This document shows positions 8,542 through 14,247 of a stretch of DNA of 14,679 bases, piece after piece (position 1 is the stretch's first letter; every line of letters starts with the position of its first letter). The translations under genes were made by a program, and so were the position numbers. Below the pieces are notes generated by a model. It saw only the letters and a list, made by a program, of their open reading frames with translations, was not told the DNA's origin and searched no databases. Source of the stretch: Peptococcaceae bacterium. GTDB taxonomy: Bacteria; Bacillota; Desulfitobacteriia; Desulfitobacteriales; Syntrophobotulaceae. The stretch spans positions 1 through 14,679 of the forward strand of contig JAAYII010000254.1 in NCBI GenBank assembly GCA_012523535.1, in the 5' to 3' direction.

Positions 8542-8570
8542 CTTTGAAGATAGGCTTGAAATCTTCAAAG
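8542..8570 (+). promoter_or_regulatory. RNA hairpin 2 in the dnaK-dnaJ intergenic region
   Basis: CTTTGAAGAT (8542-8551) and ATCTTCAAAG (8561-8570) form a perfect 10-bp stem with a 9-nt loop. No T-run follows. Its CTTTG/CAAAG arms are also complementary to those of hairpin 1, so the two could exchange partners. It ends 10 nt before the dnaJ ribosome binding site at 8581-8587. Confidence 0.6.
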
Positions 8571-8600
8571 CGTACAACAGGGAGGAGTTTAGACTAGCCA

Positions 8601-9737
8601 ATGAAGCGAGATTATTATGAGGTGCTCGGTGTTCCCAGGACAGCCAGTCTGGATGAAATAAAAAAAGCTTATAGAAAGATTGCCAGAGAAAATCATCCGG
8701 ATGTTAAACCGGGTGATAAACAGGCAGAGGAGCGGTTTAAGGAAGCGACCGAGGCCTACGCCGTATTAAGTGACCCCGAAAAAAGAGCTAAATATGATCA
8801 ATACGGCCATACCGGAGTGGACTTTAACGGTCAAGGGTTTGGCGGATTTGATTTTTCCGATTTTGACTTTGGCTTTGGGGATATATTTGATATGTTTTTC
8901 GGCGGCGGTATGGGCGGAACCAGCAGAAGAAGAGGGCCCGTCCGGGGCGCCGACCTACGCTATGATTTGAGTATCACTTTGGAAGAAGCTGCTTTTGGCG
9001 CCAAAAAAGAAATTGAAGTCCCCATGTCCGATACTTGCCAACATTGCGGCGGCAGCGGAGCGGCACCCGGAACCAAGCCTGCGACTTGTGTACAGTGTGG
9101 AGGAACCGGGCAGATTAGGACGGTGCAGCGGACTCCCTTTGGCCAGATTACTACCACTCGTACTTGTACTGTTTGCAACGGCGAAGGTAAAGTAATCGGC
9201 ACTCCCTGTGATAAGTGCCGCGGAAAAGGAAAAGTGCGCACTGTAAAAAGAATAGAAGTAAATATTCCTAAAGGATCTGAAGACGGTTTAAGCCTTCGCT
9301 TAAGCGGACGCGGCGAAGCCGGGGAAAGAGGCGGTCCGTCAGGTGATCTTTATGTTGTTTTAAATATCCAACCTCATGAGTTCTTTGAAAGAAACGGCAA
9401 TGATTTATATTGCGAAATTCCCATCACATTTGTTCAAGCGGCTTTAGGGGATGAAATAGAGGTACCTACCTTGCAAGGCCATGTGAAAATGAAAATTCCT
9501 GAAGGAACTCAAACCTCCAGGGTTTTCCGGATTAAGGGCATGGGCATTCCTTATCGCAGAGGTTCAGGGGCCGGTGACTTGCACGTCAAGGTCGTTGTTA
9601 CTACTCCAACCAAACTTACGGAAAAACAGAAAGAACTGCTTAGGGAATTTGCCCGTATCACGCCCGTTGACCAGCAGCTTGGCAAAAAGTCATTCTGGGA
9701 ACGGGTAAAAGAAAATGTCCGCGACGCTATGGGTTGA
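8601..9737 (+). CDS. dnaJ: Co-chaperone DnaJ (type I Hsp40)
   Basis: DnaJ delivers substrates to DnaK and stimulates its ATPase through the J-domain. The protein has 378 residues. The J-domain (1-70) carries the essential HPD at 32-34 and ends in DPEKRAKYDQYG. A Gly/Phe-rich linker (about 75-115) follows, then a zinc-binding domain with four intact CxxCxGxG repeats: CQHCGGSG, CVQCGGTG, CTVCNGEG and CDKCRGKG. The C-terminal substrate-binding and dimerisation domain follows. It is therefore a full type I protein rather than CbpA-like. GGAGGAG at 8581-8587 is 13 nt from the ATG, a rather long spacing, but there is an in-frame stop between them and no better start. The 143-bp gap after dnaK contains a promoter candidate and two hairpins. 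Confidence 0.98.
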   Translation: MKRDYYEVLGVPRTASLDEIKKAYRKIARENHPDVKPGDKQAEERFKEATEAYAVLSDPEKRAKYDQYGHTGVDFNGQGFGGFDFSDFDFGFGDIFDMFFGGGMGGTSRRRGPVRGADLRYDLSITLEEAAFGAKKEIEVPMSDTCQHCGGSGAAPGTKPATCVQCGGTGQIRTVQRTPFGQITTTRTCTVCNGEGKVIGTPCDKCRGKGKVRTVKRIEVNIPKGSEDGLSLRLSGRGEAGERGGPSGDLYVVLNIQPHEFFERNGNDLYCEIPITFVQAALGDEIEVPTLQGHVKMKIPEGTQTSRVFRIKGMGIPYRRGSGAGDLHVKVVVTTPTKLTEKQKELLREFARITPVDQQLGKKSFWERVKENVRDAMG

Positions 9738-9766
9738 TATTTTATGTTAAAATAAATGGATATAAT

Positions 9767-9810
9767 AATTAAGGATATAGATTGATAAATTAAGGATATG
9801 AATTAAGGAG
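9767..9810 (+). repeat. AATTAAGG direct repeats running into the prmA ribosome binding site
   Basis: AATTAAGGATAT occurs at 9767-9778 and again at 9788-9799. AATTAAGGAG follows at 9801-9810, whose AAGGAG is the prmA ribosome binding site. The upstream copies therefore look like partial duplications of the Shine-Dalgarno neighbourhood. A TATAAT at 9761-9766 has no -35 at proper spacing. Confidence 0.6.
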
Positions 9811-9817
9811 ATTAGTT

Positions 9818-10744
9818 ATGAACTGGATGGAAATTGCGGTAACGGTTTCATCAGCGGGAGAAGAAGCTGTTACCGATATTTTTTATCGTTTGGGTTGCCA
9901 AGGGGTATGCGTTGAATCGCCGGAACTGGTAAAAGAATATATTGAATCCGGAACATGGGATTGCCATATCTTTGGGGAAATTGAACCGAAGGGGCAATGT
10001 ATTGTTAAAGGTTATTTCCCTGAGGACGATGATTTGGAGTCTAAAGTTTTAGCCTTAAGGGAAGAATTATTTATACTTAAACAACTCTTTCCGGATTGGG
10101 TTATTGAATCGGCCAAGGCAATGGTTAAGGAAGAAGATTGGGCTCATGAATGGAAAAAGTACTTTAAGCCTATGAGAATCGGCAAGAATTTCGTGGTAAA
10201 GCCTTCTTGGGAGGAATTTGTTCCCCAACAGGGCCAAGTGGTGATCGAAATCGATCCGGGAATGGCTTTTGGTACTGGTACCCATGCCACGACTTCCCTT
10301 TGCCTGCAGGCCATTGAGGAGCATGTTAAGCCTGACCAATTAGTCTTTGATATTGGAACCGGTTCGGGCATACTGGCCATAGCCGCGGCAAAACTTGGAG
10401 CCAAAGTTCAGGCCGGGGATATCGACAAGTTAGCAGTTAAAATTGCCCGGGAAAACGTTATGCTCAATGGTCTGGAAGACAGGGTAGAGGTGCGAGCCGG
10501 CAATTTGGGGGAAGTTTTTACAGGCCGGGCTGATGTGGTGGTAGCAAATATTATAGCTGAGGTAATAATCGAATTACTGCCTCAATTACCGTCGTTAATG
10601 AAGCCTGAGGGTATATTCTTGGCTTGTGGGCTGATTGCGGAACGGGTAAAAGAGGTTACGGGCAAAATGGAAGAACAGGGTCTTGAGGTTGTAGGATCGA
10701 TGGAAGAGGCAGGATGGGTGTTATTGAAGGCCCGATTCCGTTAG
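9818..10744 (+). CDS. prmA: Ribosomal protein L11 methyltransferase PrmA
   Basis: SAM-dependent enzyme that trimethylates amino groups of ribosomal protein L11. The protein has 308 residues, the usual length. The N-terminal L11-recognition domain (about 1-110, starting MNWMEIAVTV) is followed by the family signature IDPGMAFGTGTHATT at roughly 143-157. The Rossmann methyltransferase core has motif I VFDIGTGSGILAIAAAKLGA from about residue 175, an acidic motif II (GDIDKLAV) and the catalytic-loop VVANIIAEVI. The start has AAGGAG 7 nt upstream. It lies 80 bp after dnaJ, in the usual Firmicute order dnaJ-prmA-rsmE-mtaB, and is probably transcribed with them. Confidence 0.96.
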   Translation: MNWMEIAVTVSSAGEEAVTDIFYRLGCQGVCVESPELVKEYIESGTWDCHIFGEIEPKGQCIVKGYFPEDDDLESKVLALREELFILKQLFPDWVIESAKAMVKEEDWAHEWKKYFKPMRIGKNFVVKPSWEEFVPQQGQVVIEIDPGMAFGTGTHATTSLCLQAIEEHVKPDQLVFDIGTGSGILAIAAAKLGAKVQAGDIDKLAVKIARENVMLNGLEDRVEVRAGNLGEVFTGRADVVVANIIAEVIIELLPQLPSLMKPEGIFLACGLIAERVKEVTGKMEEQGLEVVGSMEEAGWVLLKARFR

Positions 10745-10754
10745 TGTATTATAA

Positions 10755-10777
10755 TCAAGAAATATTTGTTTTCTTGA
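10755..10777 (+). promoter_or_regulatory. Small hairpin touching the rsmE ribosome binding site
   Basis: TCAAGAAA (10755-10762) and TTTCTTGA (10770-10777) form a perfect 8-bp stem with a 7-nt loop. The stem's last two bases (GA, 10776-10777) are the first bases of the rsmE Shine-Dalgarno GAGGGG (10776-10781), so it could modestly affect initiation. The stem is AT-rich and weak. Confidence 0.35.
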
Positions 10778-10786
10778 GGGGATAAT

Positions 10787-11524
10787 ATGCACCGTTTTAG
10801 AGCAGTAGCCCATAGGGAAGGTTTCTTTTACATAACCGGGCAGGATTATCATCATCTGACTAAAGTCTTGCGTTTGCAAACCGGGGAAAAAGTGTATGGT
10901 TTTGATAATTCCGGACTGCAATGGCTGGGGGTTATAGAAAAGCTGGAGAAAGACGGCGCTTTGTGCCGGGTTGTGCTTGAGGAATACCCGGAAGTGGAAG
11001 CCAAGACCAAAGTATATTTAGTAATGGGTTTGGCCAAAGGGGATAAAATAGATTGGGTTATTCAAAAAGCCACTGAACTTGGCATGGCCGGCTTTATACC
11101 TTTAAGGACCCACCGGGCGGTTAAGCAGTTGGAGGGCAAAAAAGCCGAAGATAGGGTGAGTCGCTGGCAAAGGATTGCCGGGGAAGCCGTCAAACAGTCC
11201 CGGCGGGTGGTGGAGCCCAAAATCGAACAAATAACGGACTGGCATAACCTTGAATTTGTGTTGCCCCAAGGCACTCAATGGCTTTTACCCTATGAGCATG
11301 AAAAAAGGTATTCCTTTCGTCATACTTTGGCAGGATTTAATCCAGAATATCCAATAGCCGTTCTTATCGGCCCGGAAGGCGGGTTTTCCGCGGAGGAGAT
11401 CAGTCAGGCCCAAGAAAAACTGGGCGCTCGAAGTGTATCTTTAGGTTCCAGAATCCTAAGGACCGAGACGGCCGCGATAGCTGCCCTGACCATGGTCTTA
11501 ACCCATTTTGGCGATCTTGGCTGA
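10787..11524 (+). CDS. rsmE: 16S rRNA m3U1498 methyltransferase RsmE
   Basis: SPOUT-class methyltransferase that methylates N3 of U1498 in helix 44 of 16S rRNA, near the decoding centre. The protein has 245 residues, normal for RsmE. An N-terminal PUA-like RNA-binding region (1-70, HRFRAVAHREGFFYITGQDY then HHLTKVLRLQTGE) precedes the knotted catalytic domain. Characteristic segments are VYLVMGLAKGDKIDWVIQKATELG, LIGPEGGFSAEE at about 193-204 and LGSRILRTETAAIAAL at about 219-235, which form the SAM-binding trefoil knot. The start has GAGGGG 5 nt upstream. It lies 42 bp after prmA. Confidence 0.96.
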   Translation: MHRFRAVAHREGFFYITGQDYHHLTKVLRLQTGEKVYGFDNSGLQWLGVIEKLEKDGALCRVVLEEYPEVEAKTKVYLVMGLAKGDKIDWVIQKATELGMAGFIPLRTHRAVKQLEGKKAEDRVSRWQRIAGEAVKQSRRVVEPKIEQITDWHNLEFVLPQGTQWLLPYEHEKRYSFRHTLAGFNPEYPIAVLIGPEGGFSAEEISQAQEKLGARSVSLGSRILRTETAAIAALTMVLTHFGDLG

Positions 11525-11549
11525 GTGTTTAAGGATAAATTGCTGTTAA

Positions 11550-11583
11550 GTTAAGGAATTATCAGAGTTAAGGAATTATCAGA
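11550..11583 (+). repeat. Perfect 17-bp tandem duplication in the rsmE-mtaB gap
   Basis: GTTAAGGAATTATCAGA occurs twice head to tail with no mismatch, at 11550-11566 and 11567-11583. It ends 6 bp before the mtaB Shine-Dalgarno GGAGG (11590-11594). The identity suggests a recent slippage duplication. Its TTAAGG core resembles the repeats before prmA. Confidence 0.9.
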
Positions 11584-11601
11584 TTTGTTGGAGGATCGCG
11601 G

Positions 11602-12891
11602 ATGAAAGTATGTTTTCTGACGCTGGGCTGTAAAGTTAATCAGACCGAAAGTGAAGCGCTGGCCCAGTACGCCGTTGAGGAAGGTTTCAGGGTGGTTAAA
11701 GAGGACGAGAATCCTGATGCGGTGATTATCAATACCTGTACCGTGACTGCTACCGGGAGCAGCAAGTCAAGAAAACTAATCCACAGGATAATCAAAGAGC
11801 ATCCCGGCAGTGTCATTGCGGTTATGGGATGCTATTCCCAAATAAATCCCAACGAGGTTGCAGAAATAGAAGGCGTGGACCTGGTGGTGGGGACCCAGGA
11901 CCGGAAGTTGATCTTCGATTATTTGAGGATGACCGGCGGTAAAAAGAAGGAGACTTTTAGTCATGTCAAATCTTTCAATCGGGATATGAAATATGAGGAA
12001 CTGCCCGTTATAGTTCGTGAAAGCAGGATTAGAGCAATGCTCAAAATCCAGGACGGCTGCAACCAGTTTTGCAGTTATTGTATCGTTCCCTATGCCCGTG
12101 GACCTTCCCGCAGCAGGGAGCCGAAAAATGTAATTAACGAGGCAAAAGCTTTATTGGCTTCAGGCTATAAAGAAATTGTGCTTACCGGAATTCATATTGG
12201 AGCTTACGGGCAGGATTTACAAACGGACATTAATTTAGCCGGTTTAATTGCCGAGTTGGTACAGTTGGACGGGATGAACAGACTTAGATTGGGTTCCATC
12301 GAACCGCTGGAATTTACGGACGAACTATTGGAAGTGATTTCGTCGGCCGAGGCCGTATGCCCCCATTTTCATATACCTTTACAAAGCGGCTGCAACAGAA
12401 TTCTGTCCGCCATGAAAAGACCATATACTACGGACTATTACGCACAGCTTTTGCAAAAAATCAGGGAGAGGCTACCTGAGGCCGCTTTGGCTTCAGATAT
12501 AATGGCCGGTTTTCCCGGAGAAACTGAAGAGGAACACCAAGAGTCCTTAAGATTTATTGAAAGTTGTAAATTCGCCGGAATACATGCTTTCCCTTATTCT
12601 CGCAGACCGGGTACCATTGCGGCGGAGATGCCCAATCAGGTAGCAAATAAAACTAAAGCCAAAAGGGTGCGCGAAATTATTGAAATTGGCCAAAAAACCA
12701 AACAAAAATATATCCAACAGTTTATAGGAAAAGAGCTGGAGCTATTGGTGGAAAAAGTAACCGAAGACGGCGCGGCCCATGGACATACCAAAAATTATAT
12801 TGAGCTTAAACTGCCGGCAAATTTAAGAACAGAACCCTTTCAACCGGGTCAATTGGTAAAGTGTATATTGAGAGAAGAATATATTACTTAA
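11602..12891 (+). CDS. mtaB: tRNA N6-threonylcarbamoyladenosine (t6A37) methylthiotransferase MtaB
   Basis: Radical SAM methylthiotransferase that converts t6A37 to ms2t6A37 in ANN-decoding tRNAs, stabilising codon-anticodon pairing. The protein has 429 residues. The N-terminal MTTase (UPF0004) domain supplies the auxiliary cluster cysteines C10 (LGCKVNQ), C46 (NTCTVT) and C77 (MGCYSQ). The radical SAM cluster motif is CNQFCSYC with C153, C157 and C160, followed by IVPYARGPSRSR. A C-terminal TRAM-like RNA-binding domain begins near residue 370. LTLGCKVNQ and the short TRAM region fit MtaB (YqeV) better than MiaB or RimO. The start has GGAGG 7 nt upstream. It is the last of the conserved prmA-rsmE-mtaB genes here. 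Confidence 0.95.
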   Translation: MKVCFLTLGCKVNQTESEALAQYAVEEGFRVVKEDENPDAVIINTCTVTATGSSKSRKLIHRIIKEHPGSVIAVMGCYSQINPNEVAEIEGVDLVVGTQDRKLIFDYLRMTGGKKKETFSHVKSFNRDMKYEELPVIVRESRIRAMLKIQDGCNQFCSYCIVPYARGPSRSREPKNVINEAKALLASGYKEIVLTGIHIGAYGQDLQTDINLAGLIAELVQLDGMNRLRLGSIEPLEFTDELLEVISSAEAVCPHFHIPLQSGCNRILSAMKRPYTTDYYAQLLQKIRERLPEAALASDIMAGFPGETEEEHQESLRFIESCKFAGIHAFPYSRRPGTIAAEMPNQVANKTKAKRVREIIEIGQKTKQKYIQQFIGKELELLVEKVTEDGAAHGHTKNYIELKLPANLRTEPFQPGQLVKCILREEYIT

Positions 12892-12895
12892 CCTT

Positions 12896-12924
12896 TTGGT
12901 CAAACTTAAAATAAGGATTATAAT
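12896..12924 (+). promoter_or_regulatory. Candidate promoter for the orphan membrane-anchored gene
   Basis: TTGGTC (12896-12901, only TTG conserved) and a perfect TATAAT (12919-12924) have the ideal 17-bp spacer, immediately after the mtaB stop. AAGGATTATAATTAAGATTAAG words continue downstream. Transcription would start near 12931. AT-rich context lowers confidence. Confidence 0.4.
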
Positions 12925-12985
12925 TAAGATTAAGCATGTTTAATAAGCGCAAATAAGAAGGATGCGTTAGAATGAAGGATCGAAA

Positions 12986-13840
12986 ATGGGAAAGATCAAA
13001 CGAATAACCAAAGTGATCGGAATAATTTTGGCGGTGGTTTTGGTTTTAGGCTTTTTATTGTTGAAAGCTCCTCTTTATTACCAGGCAAGAAGCTATGTTG
13101 TAATGTATGCCTACAGTGCCTGGGAAAAAAAATTCAGCCTTTTAGAAAGAAACGACATCGTCCTGAAAATACCTGGGGGGCTCAGTACACCGGAAAAAGA
13201 TTGGTTCCCTTTTGTCATGACCTTTAATGATGACAGGGGTTTTTCCGAATTTATGGGTAGGGATCTTTCTTTAACTATCCTTTACAATTTTGGGAGCTTT
13301 AGTTGGAATAGCAGTTCTTCCGCTTTCTTTGATAGAGATTCACCGTATTTTAACAGCTTTTATGGAGGATACGTAGTTCAGGAAAACGAACAAAATAAAA
13401 TTTACGGTTTTACCGAGGAAGGGGAACTGAATCTGGAAGAAACCTTTGCCGTCCCTCAGTATGACTTTAAGTATTTGGTTCTGCAAAGTTTAGGCTGTCC
13501 GGCGAGTAAATTAAAAATGGAAATCCTTTCCCAGGAGATTACAAAAGATGTTGAGTATGTCGGATATGAAGATTGGGTCAGAATAGATTCTCTTATGCTG
13601 GTCAACAGTCCTGAACACAAATTTAAAGGCAGTAGAAGAGCATATATCCAATACGGCAACCCCTTGTTAAAAGACAATAACGAAGAATTTAGAACCATGG
13701 TTACCCATGGACGTATATATGCCAGGTATTTTCCGGAATATAACAGTACTGTTTATTTGTATATAATGTCCCCCAACATAAATACATTGAACCATTGCGA
13801 CGAGTCGATATTGAGCAAAAGTGTTATTGCTTCCAAGTAG
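12986..13840 (+). CDS. Membrane-anchored extracytoplasmic protein of unknown function
   Basis: I do not recognise this 284-residue protein. It has a positive N-terminus (MGKIKRITK), one hydrophobic segment at about 9-28 (VIGIILAVVLVLGFLLL), then a soluble domain with no further membrane helix. This suggests a single anchor with the body outside the cell. No lipobox or obvious signal peptidase site is seen. The body is rich in aromatics (Trp, Tyr, Phe), with WEKKF, EKDWFPFVMTF, SFYGGYVVQE and ARYFPEYNSTVYLY, and looks beta-rich. No catalytic motif stands out; its two cysteines (in LGCPASK and NHCDES) are far apart. Start ATG 12986 is preceded by GAAGGAT at 12974-12980. It separates mtaB from the HIT gene, which in related genomes are usually closer, so it is an accessory insertion or a lineage-specific gene. 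Confidence 0.8.
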   Translation: MGKIKRITKVIGIILAVVLVLGFLLLKAPLYYQARSYVVMYAYSAWEKKFSLLERNDIVLKIPGGLSTPEKDWFPFVMTFNDDRGFSEFMGRDLSLTILYNFGSFSWNSSSSAFFDRDSPYFNSFYGGYVVQENEQNKIYGFTEEGELNLEETFAVPQYDFKYLVLQSLGCPASKLKMEILSQEITKDVEYVGYEDWVRIDSLMLVNSPEHKFKGSRRAYIQYGNPLLKDNNEEFRTMVTHGRIYARYFPEYNSTVYLYIMSPNINTLNHCDESILSKSVIASK

Positions 13841-13861
13841 GGTGAATGAATAAAGCGGGAG

Positions 13862-13888
13862 TGTACTCAGACAAGATAATTGACAAAA
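13862..13888 (+). repeat. Left terminal inverted repeat
   Basis: Begins TGTACTCA, then GACAAGATAATTGACAAAA (13870-13888). It matches the inverted right end at 21/27 positions. A degenerate second copy starting GATAAGAC lies at 13892, 22 bp inward. Confidence 0.82.
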
Positions 13889-13923
13889 CGGGATAAGACG
13901 GGATGTGACGGGAGAAACCGGGA
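13888..13923 (+). repeat. ACGGGA units at 10-bp period inside the left end
   Basis: ACGGGA occurs at 13888-13893, 13898-13903 and 13908-13913, exactly one helical turn apart. ACCGGGA follows at 13917-13923. The phasing puts the copies on one DNA face, as expected for cooperative protein binding. Confidence 0.7.
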
Positions 13924-14051
13924 AAAGGATTCCTGTATACGCTGCACTCGTTAAAAGAGAGAAAAGAGATATTGAATCCCTTCCTGAAGAGTATATCATC
14001 CCAGTGGCCGAGTATCTGGCTGCTGAAGTGGAAGGCACACAGACCGCTTAA
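13905..14051 (+). CDS. Possible 48-residue protein inside the mobile element
   Basis: A GTG-started frame of 48 residues. The core KRIPVYAALVKREKRDIESL followed by PEEYIIPVAEYLAAEVEG reads like a genuine small, highly charged helical protein. From memory it resembles short proteins of phages and mobile elements of the type VY..LIK.G.K.I..VPE (the CD1375-like group), which I cannot verify here. Against it: no convincing Shine-Dalgarno before GTG 13905, only weak GGGA words, and the first codons overlap the element's ACGGGA end repeats. If real, it is the element's only cargo gene. It could also be a remnant of a longer frame, because the frame stays open back to 13884 without a start codon. 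Confidence 0.35.
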   Translation: MTGETGKRIPVYAALVKREKRDIESLPEEYIIPVAEYLAAEVEGTQTA

Positions 14052-14064
14052 TCGGCAAGACAAA

Positions 14065-14095
14065 AGGAGGGGCGGCCTCTCGGCTGCTCCCTCCT
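14065..14095 (-). terminator. Strong GC-rich hairpin, intrinsic terminator on the minus strand
   Basis: AGGAGGGGCGGCC (14065-14077) and GGCTGCTCCCTCCT (14082-14095) pair around a TCTC loop with one bulge and GU-type pairs. Read on the minus strand, the stem is followed by TTTTGTCTTG, a modest T-run, so it could stop transcripts entering the element from the right. On the plus strand no T-run follows. Confidence 0.5.
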
Positions 14096-14130
14096 GGAAG
14101 TCTTTAATAACCTCGCTCTTTTGCATGAAT

Positions 14131-14147
14131 CGCCTCATTATGAGGCG
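14131..14147. repeat. Perfect palindrome CGCCTCAT-T-ATGAGGCG inside the element
   Basis: Eight-base arms around one central base. CTCTT (14116-14120) and AAGAG (14156-14160) extend the symmetry, so the RNA could form a longer interrupted stem. No T-run follows on either strand. Confidence 0.75.
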
Positions 14148-14169
14148 GCTGATACAAGAGAGTGAAACC

Positions 14170-14198
14170 TTGGAAATACTTCTGAGAAGTGATATAAT
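14170..14198 (+). promoter_or_regulatory. Outward-facing promoter in the element's right end, candidate promoter for the HIT gene
   Basis: TTGGAA (14170-14175, 4/6) and a perfect TATAAT (14193-14198) are separated by the ideal 17 bp. The start would be near 14205, inside the first 22-bp repeat, with a leader of about 137 nt to the HIT gene. The spacer holds a perfect 13-bp dyad, ACTTCT-G-AGAAGT (14178-14190), a possible operator. Confidence 0.5.
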
Positions 14199-14240
14199 TT
14201 TTGCCAAAAATCTTGTCCATTTTTGCCAAAAATCTTGTCC
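14197..14240. repeat. Perfect 22-bp tandem repeat at the element's right end
   Basis: ATTTTTGCC followed by AAAAATCTTGTCC occurs at 14197-14218 and again at 14219-14240 without mismatch. On the opposite strand each unit reads GGACAAGATTTTTGGCAAAA. The outer copy forms most of the right terminal inverted repeat, so the units are probable transposase binding sites. Confidence 0.9.
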
Positions 14241-14247
14241 GGCTACA
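14221..14247 (-). repeat. Right terminal inverted repeat
   Basis: Read inward on the minus strand it begins TGTAGCCG, then GACAAGATTTTTGGCAAAA. It is followed outward by GGGAG, the copy of the left flank. Confidence 0.82.

Noticed and set aside
8511..8570. Intrinsic terminator between dnaK and dnaJ
   Set aside because: Both stems lack a downstream T-run on the plus strand, and termination here would cut off dnaJ.
9734..9766. Promoter before prmA (TTGATA ... TATAAT)
   Set aside because: The spacer is 21 bp, too long for a normal sigma-A promoter; no better -35 seen.
10724..10755. Promoter before rsmE (TTGAAG ... TATAAT)
   Set aside because: The spacer is 20 bp and the -35 lies inside prmA; not convincing.
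12972..12985. ATG 14 bp before the orphan gene start
   Set aside because: It is in another frame and reaches a stop after eleven codons; ATG 12986 opens the long frame.
13824..14207. Minus-strand open frame of 127 codons across the orphan gene end and the mobile element
   Set aside because: It crosses the element's left boundary and its hairpins and shows no domain; probably chance.
14197..14240. CRISPR-like repeat
   Set aside because: Only two copies, directly abutting with no spacer, and forming a transposon end.
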